Made by a program: the position numbers and the translations under genes. This document shows positions 8,659 to 17,112 of a stretch of DNA of 27,527 bases, piece after piece; the stretch's first letter is position 1, and each line of letters opens with the position of its first letter. The notes under the pieces are model-generated. The model made no database searches. It was given only the letters and a program-made list of their open reading frames with translations, and was not told the origin of the DNA. Origin of the DNA: JAVBRA01 sp031548435 (GTDB taxonomy: Bacteria; Bacteroidota; Bacteroidia; Bacteroidales; Rikenellaceae); the NCBI GenBank assembly GCA_031548435.1, contig JAVBRA010000028.1, positions 1-27,527 on the forward strand, in the 5' to 3' direction.

Positions 8659-9042
8659 ATGAAAAAATTGTTGCTCTGCGCCTTGGCGTTCTTTGCTTTC
8701 TCGTCCTGCCTTAACGATGAACCCGAAACCGACGACATCACCGGCAAATGGCGGTTGACCAGGCAGGAAGTGGGCGACATTGTATACCCGGGCTGGCAAT
8801 CGTGTTCGAGCAAAACGACCTTCGAGTTTTTCAGCACCGGAAAGGTCGTGGTGTATAACGGATGCACCGGCACCACTGCCGAAGGGACTTACTCCATCAG
8901 CGGGAACACCCTCAAACTGAGTGTGCCCGGCGTCGGAACCCCCACGCTGAATATTTCTTCCCTTACCACCGAAACACTGGTGCTCAAAGAAATCGGTTCG
9001 GAAGAGATGCTGCTCAAATCGATCTTCAAAAAAGTAAAATAG
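8659..9042 (+). CDS. Small lipoprotein with lipocalin-like fold
   Basis: A 127-residue lipoprotein: MKKLLLCALAFFAFSSC with the lipobox cysteine at residue 17, then a compact beta-rich domain (ITGKWRLTRQEVGD... TFEFFSTGKVVVYNGCTG... GTYSISGNTLKLSV... LVLKEI). The GKW...F...G...GTY-I-NTL pattern is typical of Bacteroidota lipocalin-like lipoproteins of unknown ligand. The family call is by pattern only. It lies 62 bases after the broken peptidase gene and ends in a good terminator at 9069-9096. An A/T-rich leader (TTATAATTAATAAACAAAGG) precedes the ATG, but I see no consensus -7 box. Confidence 0.75.
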   Translation: MKKLLLCALAFFAFSSCLNDEPETDDITGKWRLTRQEVGDIVYPGWQSCSSKTTFEFFSTGKVVVYNGCTGTTAEGTYSISGNTLKLSVPGVGTPTLNISSLTTETLVLKEIGSEEMLLKSIFKKVK

Positions 9043-9068
9043 ATCCGAATCAACAAGAAAGCGACCGG

Positions 9069-9096
9069 AAACGGGGGCCTGAGCCTCCGTTTTTTT
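9069..9096 (+). terminator. Intrinsic terminator after the lipocalin-like lipoprotein
   Basis: The stem AAACGGGGGC / GCCTCCGTTT (one G.U pair) has a CTGA loop and runs straight into a seven-T tract, 26 bases after the stop codon at 9042. Confidence 0.85.
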
Positions 9097-9226
9097 GATT
9101 TCGCCCCAGAAAATATTGCGCATACAAGTTATTGACACACATTGTTTTAACCACCACACCCTCCAGCCTGCGAGAAAAATATTATTATTTTTTTTATGTG
9201 TATGAATAATAATATCAAAAATGCCA

Positions 9227-9234
9227 TACATTTG
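9227..9234 (+). promoter_or_regulatory. -7 box for the second lipoprotein
   Basis: TACATTTG matches TAnnTTTG exactly and is followed by an A/T-rich leader of about 30 bases to the ATG at 9269. The 100 bases upstream are markedly A/T-rich (runs of A and T at 9175-9220) compared with neighbouring DNA, as in strong promoters with UP-like sequences. No clear TTTG at -33. Confidence 0.6.
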
Positions 9235-9268
9235 CAGCGATTTTAAACTTAATAATTTTAAAAAAGCT

Positions 9269-9718
9269 ATGAAAAAGATTTTCCTTTTTGCTTTGGTTGC
9301 AGTTTCTGTGGTTGCATGTCAGAAAAAAGAAGCTCCGATGGTCGGCACCTGGGTATATATTCCCGAATTCGCCGAAACCTACGAAGTAGACTCTCTGATC
9401 GTTAATCAGGATTCCACCGCTACTGCCGCCATCGTGCAGAAACTCCAGGGGTATGTTTTTGCAACGACCGACACCATCACCCTCAACGCCGACGGTACCG
9501 CAACCATCTGCGCTCCCCAGGCCGTTGAAGCTACCTACACCGCTGTCGACTCGCTGGGCACGATCCAGATCGTCACTGCCGACTACATCGTTGATGCAGC
9601 CTACACGCTCAACGCCACAGCCGACACCCTGACCGTGATCAAAACCATCGCCCCGGAAGCGATCTACCCCTACGTAAAGAACTACAAAAGCGTCGAAACT
9701 TACGCCAAGACAAAGTAA
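9269..9718 (+). CDS. Hypothetical small lipoprotein, Thr/Ala-rich beta domain
   Basis: A 149-residue lipoprotein: MKKIFLFALVAVSVVAC with the lipobox cysteine at residue 17, followed by QKKEAPMVGTWVYIPEF and a series of short beta strands rich in Thr, Ala, Val and Asp (for example TDTITLNADGTATICA, TADTLTVIKTIAP). The GTW opening and strand spacing recall lipocalin-like domains, but I do not recognise a specific family. The ATG at 9269 is chosen because it starts the signal peptide and lies just after an exact -7 box; an upstream in-frame ATG at 9221 precedes that box and is rejected. A 48-base palindrome 10 bases after the stop serves as terminator. The A/T-rich promoter hints at high expression. 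Confidence 0.75.
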   Translation: MKKIFLFALVAVSVVACQKKEAPMVGTWVYIPEFAETYEVDSLIVNQDSTATAAIVQKLQGYVFATTDTITLNADGTATICAPQAVEATYTAVDSLGTIQIVTADYIVDAAYTLNATADTLTVIKTIAPEAIYPYVKNYKSVETYAKTK

Positions 9719-9728
9719 TCGACCTTAT

Positions 9729-9776
9729 CCGAACAAAAACAGGCGCCCTTGTACAAGGGCGCCTGTTTTTGTTCGG
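9729..9776. terminator. 48-base perfect palindrome, bidirectional terminator
   Basis: Positions 9729-9752 are the exact reverse complement of 9753-9776 (core AAGGGCGCC flanked by CTGTTTTTGTTCGG on the right and its complement on the left). With a U-rich outer arm on both strands it can terminate transcription from the lipoprotein gene and from tsaD, which converge here. Confidence 0.85.
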
Positions 9777-9793
9777 GAGGGGCGGCTTATTCC

Positions 9794-9896
9794 AAGCTTT
9801 TTTCAAAAAGCTTGACCAAAAACTTTTGGGAGATACTGCGTATCTCATGATTTGCTCCTATCTTTATTTAGCTGACCTTATAAAAGGAAGAGCCCC
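9794..9896. repeat. Half copy of the palindromic intergenic element
   Basis: This 103-base stretch has the same order of parts as one arm of the element at 4754-4989: a 20-base palindrome (9794-9813), ACCAAAAACTTTTGGGA, a perfect GAGATAC-TGC-GTATCTC hairpin (9830-9846), ATGATTTG..., CTGACCTTATA, then GGAAGAGCCCC. Reverse-complemented, it matches 4891-4989 closely. It ends one base before the tsaD stop codon and lacks the opposing arm. Confidence 0.8.
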
Positions 9897-9897
9897 T

Positions 9898-10920
9898 TTA
9901 CATCTGGCTGCTGCGCGTCACGGGGGGGAGATCCATCGACGAGAGGTCGTTGTCGAGGTATTTGAAGTATCCCGCAATGGCGATCATGGCGGCGTTGTCG
10001 GTGGTGAAGCTCAGCGGGGGGAGAAATGTTTTCCATTTCCGTTTCGCACCTTCCTTTTCTATGGCGTTGCGCAGTCCCGAGTTGGCCGAGACGCCTCCGG
10101 CCAGGGCGATGGCATCGATGTCGAAGTGTTTGGCGGCTTTCACCAGTTTGTTCAGCAGCACGTCGATGATGGTGGCCTGCACCGAGGCGCACAGGTCGGC
10201 TTTATTGCGTTCGATGAACCCGGGATCTTCCTCCATTTTTTCCTGAAGGAAGTACAGGAACGACGTTTTAAGCCCGCTGAAGCTGTAATCGAACTCGGGC
10301 ACGCCGGGCTTGGCGAACTTGAATTTTTTCGGATCGCCTTCCTTTGCCAGACGGTCGATGTGCGGGCCGCCGGGATAGGGCAACCCCATGATTTTAGCGC
10401 ATTTATCGAACGCTTCGCCCGCGGCGTCGTCGGTGGTTTGGCCTACAACGTCCATATCGGCATGGCTTTTGACCAGCACGATCTGGGTGTGTCCGCCCGA
10501 GACCAGCAGGCACAGGAACGGGAACGGCGGGTGGGCGGTGGCCTTGCCCGGCACGTCGATGAAGTGCGAGAGGATGTGTCCCCGCAGGTGATTGACGTCG
10601 ATCAGCGGGATGTCTTTGGCCAGCGCCAGCCCTTTGGCGAACGACGCCCCCACCAGCAGCGACCCCAGCAGGCCGGGGCCGCGGGTGTAGGCGATGCCGT
10701 CAACCTGGTCGATGGTGATGCCTGCACCTTTGAGCGCGGCGTCGATCACCGGCACAATGTTCTGTTGGTGGGCGCGCGAGGCCAGCTCGGGAATCACCCC
10801 GCCGTATTGGTTGTGAACCTGCTGGTTGGCAATGACGTTCGACAGCATCGCGCCGTCGCGGATCACCGCCGCCGAGGTGTCGTCGCACGAGGATTCTATG
10901 CCTAAAATCGTAATCTCCAT
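9898..10920 (-). CDS. tsaD: tRNA N6-threonylcarbamoyladenosine synthase subunit TsaD
   Basis: TsaD transfers the threonylcarbamoyl group to A37 of ANN-decoding tRNAs in the cytoplasm, together with TsaB and TsaE. The 340-residue length is standard. Motifs seen are the N-terminal LGIESSCDDTSAAV, the iron ligands H111 and H115 in NHLRGHILSHF, the ASKHA-type phosphate loop SGGHTQIVLV (about 135-145), and GGVSANSGLR with the late DNAAMIA ligand-binding region. The ATG at 10918-10920 starts the conserved sequence exactly. It is divergent from tamB across 80 bases, an arrangement I recall from other Bacteroidales but cannot check here. Its 3' end abuts the half copy of the palindromic element. Confidence 0.97.
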   Translation of the reverse strand: MEITILGIESSCDDTSAAVIRDGAMLSNVIANQQVHNQYGGVIPELASRAHQQNIVPVIDAALKGAGITIDQVDGIAYTRGPGLLGSLLVGASFAKGLALAKDIPLIDVNHLRGHILSHFIDVPGKATAHPPFPFLCLLVSGGHTQIVLVKSHADMDVVGQTTDDAAGEAFDKCAKIMGLPYPGGPHIDRLAKEGDPKKFKFAKPGVPEFDYSFSGLKTSFLYFLQEKMEEDPGFIERNKADLCASVQATIIDVLLNKLVKAAKHFDIDAIALAGGVSANSGLRNAIEKEGAKRKWKTFLPPLSFTTDNAAMIAIAGYFKYLDNDLSSMDLPPVTRSSQM

Positions 10921-10960
10921 CTTTCTCGAGAATAATGGCCCGTATGTGGTTTTTTTTTAG

Positions 10961-10968
10961 TAAAATTG
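10961..10968 (+). promoter_or_regulatory. Probable -7 box for tamB
   Basis: TAAAATTG matches TAnnTTTG at seven of eight positions and sits 32 bases before the preferred tamB ATG at 11001. It lies downstream of an alternative ATG at 10935, which is therefore disfavoured. Confidence 0.45.
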
Positions 10969-11000
10969 CACAATTCACGCGGGGCGTCTTGGTGCATCGG

Positions 11001-14000
11001 ATGAGCAAAGTTATAAAAATATTCCTGTCGGTCATATCTTCCGTCATATTGGTGTTGATAACAATCCCGATTGCGGTCGGGCTTCTGTTGTCGATTCCCG
11101 GGGTGCAGCGGTTTGCTGTGGATGAGGGAGCGCGTTTCCTGAGCCGGAAACTGGACACGCGGGTCGAGATCGGCGGGCTGAACGTCGAGTTTTTCAACAA
11201 CCTGTCGATCCGCGGGTTGTATGTGGAAGACGCGATGAAAGATACGTTGCTGTATGCCGGCGACCTGACGGTGGGGCTCAAGGGGGTCAACATCGTCAAC
11301 GGGGCCGTCAATTTTTCCACGGTCAAACTCTCCGACGCCAGGTTCTATCTCCAGGACGACTCGACCGGCACGCTCAACCTCAAACGCATCCTTGGGAGAC
11401 TGGCCGGTAAGGACACTGTCAAAAAAGGGACGAGGCTCTCTTTCGACCGGCTCGACCTTGAGGGGCTCCGTTTCAAAATGCGCCGCAACACCGCCGAAAA
11501 GAGGCCCTACGGGGTCAACTTCCGCGACCTCGATCTGCAAAACACCTGCATCAGCCTCAGGAAGGTGCGCTTGGTAAACGACAGCGTGGGCTTTACCGTC
11601 AATCGCATCGCTTTTGACGAAAAAAGCGGGTTCTCGGTTCACGAACTGACTACCGGCCCCTCGTCCGTTTCCGGAGCGGGGTTCGAGTTCAAGGATCTGC
11701 ACATCGATGCGGCCGGGTCGGCGGTCGATATGCCTTACCTCGAATTCGGCTTTTCGGACAAGCGGTGGAAGTCGCTGGGCGATTTCCTCCACTCGGTCGA
11801 CATCGAAGCCAAAACGGTCGACAGCAGGGTCGGATTCCCCACCATCGCCTACTTCGCCCCGTCTCTGGCTGAAAACACGGTTTGGTTCGAGCACCTGTCG
11901 ATGATTGTTTCGGGCAAGGTGTCCGATATGTATTGCGACATCGGCCGGGTCGAAACCCGGGGCAGCGATCTGGCGGCCACGGTGCGCACCAAAGGGTTGC
12001 CCGATATCAGGCGCACCCTGTTCGTTGCCAAAATAAAGAACCTCAACACCTCGGCTTCCGACATCGATTCGGTGTACCGCGCGTTTACGGGCAAGAGATT
12101 CTCCCCGGCGCTCTCGGGGCGGCTCGGCAGCCTCGGCGACATTGCGCTGACGGGGAACTTCAACGGAAAACTCTCCGACTTCATGGCCGACTGCGATCTG
12201 AAAACCGGTGCAGGCCGCGCGCTGGCCAACCTCAAGGTGCGCCAGGCGGGGCATGGAACCTCGACCGTGACGGGCAACGTGCAGGCCAACGGTTTGGAAC
12301 TGGGCCGACTGCTCGATATGGCCAATATGGGGCAGGCCGCGTTTGCGGTCGAAGTCAACGGCGCTTTCGGCAAGGGCGGGCCCTCGGGCCAGGTAAAGGG
12401 GAACGTGTCCCGGCTTGTTTACAACGGCTACCCTTACTCCGGCATCAACATAGACGCCGCCTACCGCGACCGGGTACTCGACGGTTCGGTCGCCAGCGCC
12501 GACACCAACATTCTTTTGTCGGTCAGCGGGCATATGGATATGCACGATTCGATCCCATCCTACCGACTGGAGGCGAATGTCGCCCGTCTGGATCTGGCCG
12601 CGCTGAACTTCAACAGGCGCGATAGCGTGTCGGTGCTCCGTTGCGGCATCCGGGCCGAGGGTGCGGGCGTGTCGCTCGACGACCTGAACGGCACCATATC
12701 CATCGACAGCCTGGTTTACCGCGGGCGCAAAAACGTCATCACCTCCGACGGCATGCGCATCACCGGCACCAACAACAACAGCCTCAAAAACATCAAACTG
12801 ACGTCCGATTTCGCCGATGTCGAGTACAAGGGCGTACGCAGCTACAAAGAAATTTTCGCCTACATCGGCAACACGGTCTCGACCTACATCCCCTCGCTCA
12901 ACCACCGGATGCGGGAGTCGGCCATCGGCAGCATCGTCCGGCCCGACACGATTGCGCCGACCCGCTACCTGCGCGACTACAACACCCTTACGGCCACCAT
13001 TAAACAGAGCGCCCTGGCCGACGTCATCGTTCCCGGGCTGGAGATCGCCGACGGAACCACTCTCTGGTGCAAATTCAATCCGGCAGCAAACGCTTTCGAC
13101 CTGTCGCTCAACTCCGATTACATCGATTTCCGCCGCGGCGACGGCTATTCGCTTACCGGCCTCTCGGTCTCGGCCTACAATGCGGGCGACTCGATCGCCG
13201 TTTTCCTCAATGCCAAGGAGTGCATCTCCCCGTTCCTGTATATTCCCGAGCTGGCCCTCAATGCCAAGGTGAAGGACGATAACGTGCGCCTGTCGGCCGG
13301 ATACACCAACCCGGAGGAAGGGGTATCGGCCATCCTCAACACCATGACCCGTTTCTACTACGATCCGCGAACCGGACGCACACGCACCGTATTCAAGATC
13401 AACACCTCGGGCGTGCGGGTCAACCGCCAGCGGTGGCGCATCGAGTCGGGCGACATCGTCCTCGATTCCTCGCGCGTGGAGGTCAACCGGTTCCGGCTCA
13501 CCAACGTGGGCGACGTCGAGAGGGGGCAGCGCGAGCAAGACCTGCACATTAACGGTGTGCTCGACCGCGCATCCGACAACACCCTCAAGGTGTCGATGCG
13601 CAACATCGACATCGCCCCGTTCGCCGACCTGCTGTTCAACATCGTCGGGTTCGACTACACGGGCACCGGCTTTGCCAACGGCGACGTGAACGTCTTCTCG
13701 TCCGACCGCCACTTCCTTTACGAGGCCGACATCAATTTCGACCAGGTGGCCCTCAACGGCAAGCCGGTGCCCGACTTCAATGTCCACAGCAACCTGGCCC
13801 CGCGCGACAATGCCGTGCTGTTTTCGCTCAACACCGAAGAGGGCGGGAAGCGCATCGTCGACGGCACCTACAGCCCGCAAACCAACGAATTCAAAGCCCA
13901 CCTCGGCTTCAAAGGGTTCGACCTATCGTTTATCGACCCCATGCTCACGGGCATCCTGGAGGGATCGCGGGGCAAGGCCGACCTGAACATCGACCTGCTG

Positions 14001-15578
14001 TTCCGAAACAAGATCCCCTCGATCAACGGCACGATCGACATCGCCAACTTCTCAACGGTGGTGGCCTACACCAAGGTGCGTTACGACCTCAACGGACAGG
14101 TTGCGGTAAAAAACAACAAATTCACCCTGCCTGCAACCTCCGTCAGCGACGGAACGGGAGGTAAAGGCCGGCTGTCGGCCGAGTTCGATTTGCAGAACCT
14201 GTCCAACATCACTTACAGCCTTCATGTTGTCCCCGACAACCTGCTGGCGTTCAACACTACGGCCAAGGACAACGATCTGTTCTACGGCCGGGCCGTCGTT
14301 TCGGGCGCGGTGGATATCAGCGGTTCGCCGGCGGGCGTGCGGATGGACATCGACGCCACCACCACCGGCAACTCCACCTTTACTCTGCCCCTTTCCGATA
14401 AAGCCAGCATGTCGGGCACCGATTACATCAACGTGTCGTGGCTGGCCGACACCACGGAACGCAAGCCGGCTTCGCGCCGCAATTTGTTCAAACCCCAGAA
14501 GAAAGAGAAAATTTCGGCCAGCGGAGGCCTCGACCTGAACATGACGCTCAACGTCCAGTCCAACACCCAGGTGGGGCTGGTAATCGACGAACAGCTGGCC
14601 ACCATTATGGCCCGGGGCAACGGCAGACTGCGCATCCGGGTAAATCCCGCGCGCGACCTGTTCACCATGAACGGCACCTATGTCATCGGCACCAACGGCA
14701 GCTATGTCAAGTGCCTGACCAAAAAGCTGGAAATCGAATCGGGCAGCTCGATCCAATGGACGGGCGGGCCGCTCGACGCAACGCTCGACGTGCGCGCCCT
14801 CTACAAACTGAAAACTTCACTGGCGCCCCTGTTGGGCGACGCCAGCTCCACCCGCGTGCCGGTCAACTGCGTGCTGACGGTGGCCGACAAGCTCACCCAG
14901 CCCGCCATTTCGGTCGACATCAGCCTGCCCAATTCCGACATGGAAACCCAGAGCAAGATAGCCAGCATGCTCAATACGGAGGACATCAAGTCGCAGCAGT
15001 TCATCATGCTGTTGCTCACCGGTTCGTTCTACATCGACGGATCGTCCGAGTCGCAGGCTTTCGGGGGCTCGACCGCCACCAATGCCGGGCTGGATATCAT
15101 TTTCAATCAGCTCAACAGCCTGATGGCCAACGACAAAATCAGTTTCGGCATCAACTACCGCCCGGGCGACAACGTGTCGAGCGACGAGTGGGAGGTGGCC
15201 CTTTCGAGCGCCTTCGCCGACGACCGGCTGCTGATCGAGGTCGAGGGGAACTACGACACCGACCAGGCGAAGGCGTCCACTCCGTCGGGGCTGTCGGGCA
15301 ACTTCAGCGCCACTTACCTCATCGACCGCGAGGGATCGCTCCGTGCCAAAGCGTTCAGCCGCACGGTCGACCGGTTCGACGAAAACCAGGGAACGCAGGA
15401 AAACGGCCTGGGCCTCTATTACAGCGACGATTTCAACAACGCCAAGGAACTGTGGCACAACCTGAAACGGAAATTCACAAGCAAGAAGAAGCGCGAAAGA
15501 GATCAAAAATCCACCCGGCCCGAAGCCGTGAAACCGGAAGAGGAAGAGATCGATCAGGAACAAACCGCAAACCCATGA
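11001..15578 (+). CDS. tamB: Translocation and assembly module protein TamB (DUF490 family)
   Basis: A 1525-residue envelope protein: one N-terminal membrane anchor (MSKVIKIFLSVISSVILVLITIPIAVGLLL), then a very long run of amphipathic beta strands typical of the AsmA/TamB beta-groove fold. The C-terminal DUF490 domain is recognisable from about residue 1190 (GLDLNMTLNVQ, GNGRLRIRVNPARDLFTMNGTY, LDATLDVRALYKL, AISVDISLPNSDMETQSKIASMLNTED, FIMLLLTGSFY). Family members span the periplasm and are linked to outer-membrane protein assembly or lipid transport. The charged tail KRKFTSKKKRERDQKSTRPEA follows the domain. The start at 11001 fits the anchor and a -7 box. The stop overlaps the next gene by four bases. 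No BamA/TamA partner is in the window. Confidence 0.9.
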   Translation: MSKVIKIFLSVISSVILVLITIPIAVGLLLSIPGVQRFAVDEGARFLSRKLDTRVEIGGLNVEFFNNLSIRGLYVEDAMKDTLLYAGDLTVGLKGVNIVNGAVNFSTVKLSDARFYLQDDSTGTLNLKRILGRLAGKDTVKKGTRLSFDRLDLEGLRFKMRRNTAEKRPYGVNFRDLDLQNTCISLRKVRLVNDSVGFTVNRIAFDEKSGFSVHELTTGPSSVSGAGFEFKDLHIDAAGSAVDMPYLEFGFSDKRWKSLGDFLHSVDIEAKTVDSRVGFPTIAYFAPSLAENTVWFEHLSMIVSGKVSDMYCDIGRVETRGSDLAATVRTKGLPDIRRTLFVAKIKNLNTSASDIDSVYRAFTGKRFSPALSGRLGSLGDIALTGNFNGKLSDFMADCDLKTGAGRALANLKVRQAGHGTSTVTGNVQANGLELGRLLDMANMGQAAFAVEVNGAFGKGGPSGQVKGNVSRLVYNGYPYSGINIDAAYRDRVLDGSVASADTNILLSVSGHMDMHDSIPSYRLEANVARLDLAALNFNRRDSVSVLRCGIRAEGAGVSLDDLNGTISIDSLVYRGRKNVITSDGMRITGTNNNSLKNIKLTSDFADVEYKGVRSYKEIFAYIGNTVSTYIPSLNHRMRESAIGSIVRPDTIAPTRYLRDYNTLTATIKQSALADVIVPGLEIADGTTLWCKFNPAANAFDLSLNSDYIDFRRGDGYSLTGLSVSAYNAGDSIAVFLNAKECISPFLYIPELALNAKVKDDNVRLSAGYTNPEEGVSAILNTMTRFYYDPRTGRTRTVFKINTSGVRVNRQRWRIESGDIVLDSSRVEVNRFRLTNVGDVERGQREQDLHINGVLDRASDNTLKVSMRNIDIAPFADLLFNIVGFDYTGTGFANGDVNVFSSDRHFLYEADINFDQVALNGKPVPDFNVHSNLAPRDNAVLFSLNTEEGGKRIVDGTYSPQTNEFKAHLGFKGFDLSFIDPMLTGILEGSRGKADLNIDLLFRNKIPSINGTIDIANFSTVVAYTKVRYDLNGQVAVKNNKFTLPATSVSDGTGGKGRLSAEFDLQNLSNITYSLHVVPDNLLAFNTTAKDNDLFYGRAVVSGAVDISGSPAGVRMDIDATTTGNSTFTLPLSDKASMSGTDYINVSWLADTTERKPASRRNLFKPQKKEKISASGGLDLNMTLNVQSNTQVGLVIDEQLATIMARGNGRLRIRVNPARDLFTMNGTYVIGTNGSYVKCLTKKLEIESGSSIQWTGGPLDATLDVRALYKLKTSLAPLLGDASSTRVPVNCVLTVADKLTQPAISVDISLPNSDMETQSKIASMLNTEDIKSQQFIMLLLTGSFYIDGSSESQAFGGSTATNAGLDIIFNQLNSLMANDKISFGINYRPGDNVSSDEWEVALSSAFADDRLLIEVEGNYDTDQAKASTPSGLSGNFSATYLIDREGSLRAKAFSRTVDRFDENQGTQENGLGLYYSDDFNNAKELWHNLKRKFTSKKKRERDQKSTRPEAVKPEEEEIDQEQTANP

Positions 15579-15907
15579 AAAAAATAGGGATCATCCGTTG
15601 CCAGCAGACCGAAGAGATGTGCCCGGCAACCACGTGCCTTCGGGCGGCCTCGGGCGGAATGGCGGCTTTCGAAGCGTCGGGGGCCTGCGAAGTGGTGGGG
15701 ATCTTGACCTGCGGCGGCTGTCCGGGCAAGCGGGCCGTACCGAGGGCGGAAATGCTTGTCGAACGGGGGGCCGAGGCCATCGCGTTCGCCTCGTGCGTGT
15801 TCAAAGGCACGCCGATCGGGTTCGCCTGTCCCAACGCCGGGCAGATGAAGTCAGCCGTCATAAAGAGAGTCGGCCCGGAGATCACGATCCTGGACTATAC
15901 GCATTGA
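15575..15907 (+). CDS. CGGC-domain small cysteine-rich protein
   Basis: A 110-residue cytoplasmic protein beginning MKKIGIIRCQQTEEMCPATTC, with the diagnostic T45-C46-G-G-C49-PGKRA motif, then FASC74VFKGTPIGFAC85P and the family-typical ending ILDYTH. These match the CGGC domain (PF08821), a small putative metal-binding family of unknown function with the invariant CGGC and further conserved cysteines (here C9, C16, C21, C38, C46, C49, C74, C85). The ATG overlaps the tamB stop codon (ATGA), so translation is probably coupled to tamB. The overlap does not establish a shared function. Confidence 0.85.
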   Translation: MKKIGIIRCQQTEEMCPATTCLRAASGGMAAFEASGACEVVGILTCGGCPGKRAVPRAEMLVERGAEAIAFASCVFKGTPIGFACPNAGQMKSAVIKRVGPEITILDYTH

Positions 15908-15974
15908 ATTGTTCCCGGGCGGGGCGGGGCCGAAAAATAATAACGGCGGCCAATCGTTTCTAAATAAAAAAGCC

Positions 15975-15982
15975 TAAATTTG
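15975..15982 (+). promoter_or_regulatory. -7 box for exbB-exbD
   Basis: TAAATTTG is an exact TAnnTTTG match 35 bases before the exbB ATG at 16018; the usual CAGC-type bases follow it. No -33 TTTG at the expected distance. Confidence 0.55.
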
Positions 15983-16017
15983 CAGCTATCGGAAAACCCT
16001 TAATCTTTGAAAGCAAA

Positions 16018-16707
16018 ATGAGCATACTTCTTCAGCCGGACGTGTTGACACAGGCGGCAGCAGGCGGCGCAGAGGCGGCCAAGACCACAATGAGCATGGG
16101 CGAACTGGTGTTGGCCGGCGGATGGCTGATGATCCCCCTGGCCATTCTGGGCGCGATTTCGATCTATATTTTCGTCGAACGCTACATGGCTATCCGCAAG
16201 GCGTCGAAATTCGACATCAACTTCATGAACCGCGTCAAGGAATACATCTACGACGGTAAAATATCGGCCGCCGTGCAGCTTTGCCAGGCTACCGACACGC
16301 CCGTGGCGCGGATGATCGAGAAAGGGATCTCGCGCATCGGCCGGCCCATCTCGGACGTGCAGTCGTCGATCGAGAACGTGGCCAACCTCGAAGTATCGAG
16401 GCTCGAAAGCGGACTGCCTTTTCTGGCAACCATCGCCGGGGGCGCCCCGATGCTCGGGTTCCTGGGGACGGTGCTGGGGATGGTGCAGGCGTTCATGAAC
16501 ATGGCCAGCAGCGGCGGATCGGTCGATCTGAGCATCCTTTCGAGCGGGATGTACACGGCCATGATCACCACCGTGGCCGGGTTGATCGTCGGGATTCCCG
16601 CTTATTTCGGCTACAACTACCTGGTGGCCCGCATCGAGAAGCTGGTCTTCCAGATGGAGGCCAACACCATCGCATTCATGGACTTGCTGAATCAACCGGT
16701 AGACTAA
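16018..16707 (+). CDS. exbB: ExbB/TolQ/MotA-type proton channel subunit
   Basis: A 229-residue inner-membrane protein with a first membrane helix at about residues 35-58 (LVLAGGWLMIPLAILGAISIYIF), a cytoplasmic loop, and two further helices near 140-165 and 180-205 (GGAPMLGFLGTVLGMVQAF and MITTVAGLIVGIPAYFGYNY). The GTVxGMxxAF and TTxAGLxVGIPAxxxYN signatures are those of ExbB/TolQ. With ExbD it conducts protons to energise TonB. The order exbB-exbD-tonB here supports ExbB rather than TolQ. The gap to exbD is 12 bases. Confidence 0.92.
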   Translation: MSILLQPDVLTQAAAGGAEAAKTTMSMGELVLAGGWLMIPLAILGAISIYIFVERYMAIRKASKFDINFMNRVKEYIYDGKISAAVQLCQATDTPVARMIEKGISRIGRPISDVQSSIENVANLEVSRLESGLPFLATIAGGAPMLGFLGTVLGMVQAFMNMASSGGSVDLSILSSGMYTAMITTVAGLIVGIPAYFGYNYLVARIEKLVFQMEANTIAFMDLLNQPVD

Positions 16708-16719
16708 AATTTTCGAACA

Positions 16720-17112
16720 ATGGCAATCAAAAGAGGTTCGAAAGTAGAACAGTCGTCCAGCTCGGCGTCGATGACCGACCTGATGTTCCTGCTGCTGATG
16801 TTCCTGATGGTGGCCACCACCCTGATCAGCCCCAACGCGATCAAGGTGTTGCTGCCCAAGAGCAATAACCAGCTCAAGGACAAGGCCTACACGACGGTGA
16901 CCGTCACGGCCGACGACAAATACTATGTGGAGACCACCCCCGTCGATTTCGACCATCTGGAGGCGGCTGTTCAAGCGCGCGTGGCCGAGACCGACAACGT
17001 GGTAGTGTCGATCCACGCCGACCAGAGCGTCGACTGGGGGCAGATCGTCAAGGTGATGAACATCCTCATCCGCAACAAATACACGGTCATCGCGGCCACA
17101 GCGCCGGAATAA
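16720..17112 (+). CDS. exbD: ExbD/TolR-type biopolymer transport protein
   Basis: A 130-residue protein with a short cytoplasmic N terminus, one membrane helix (SASMTDLMFLLLMFLMVATTL, about 15-36) carrying the essential proton-path Asp20 in the MTDLMFLLL motif, and a periplasmic ExbD/TolR domain ending VMNILIRNKYTVIAAT. It follows exbB by 12 bases. Only one exbD copy is present; some Bacteroidota operons carry two. Confidence 0.92.
   Translation: MAIKRGSKVEQSSSSASMTDLMFLLLMFLMVATTLISPNAIKVLLPKSNNQLKDKAYTTVTVTADDKYYVETTPVDFDHLEAAVQARVAETDNVVVSIHADQSVDWGQIVKVMNILIRNKYTVIAATAPE

Noticed and set aside
10902..13901. 999-codon open frame antisense to tamB (and 826 codons antisense at 31-2511)
   Set aside because: Shadow frames produced by strong GC bias at third codon positions of the real genes; compositions are Val/Gly/His/Arg-rich with no domain, signal or start context.
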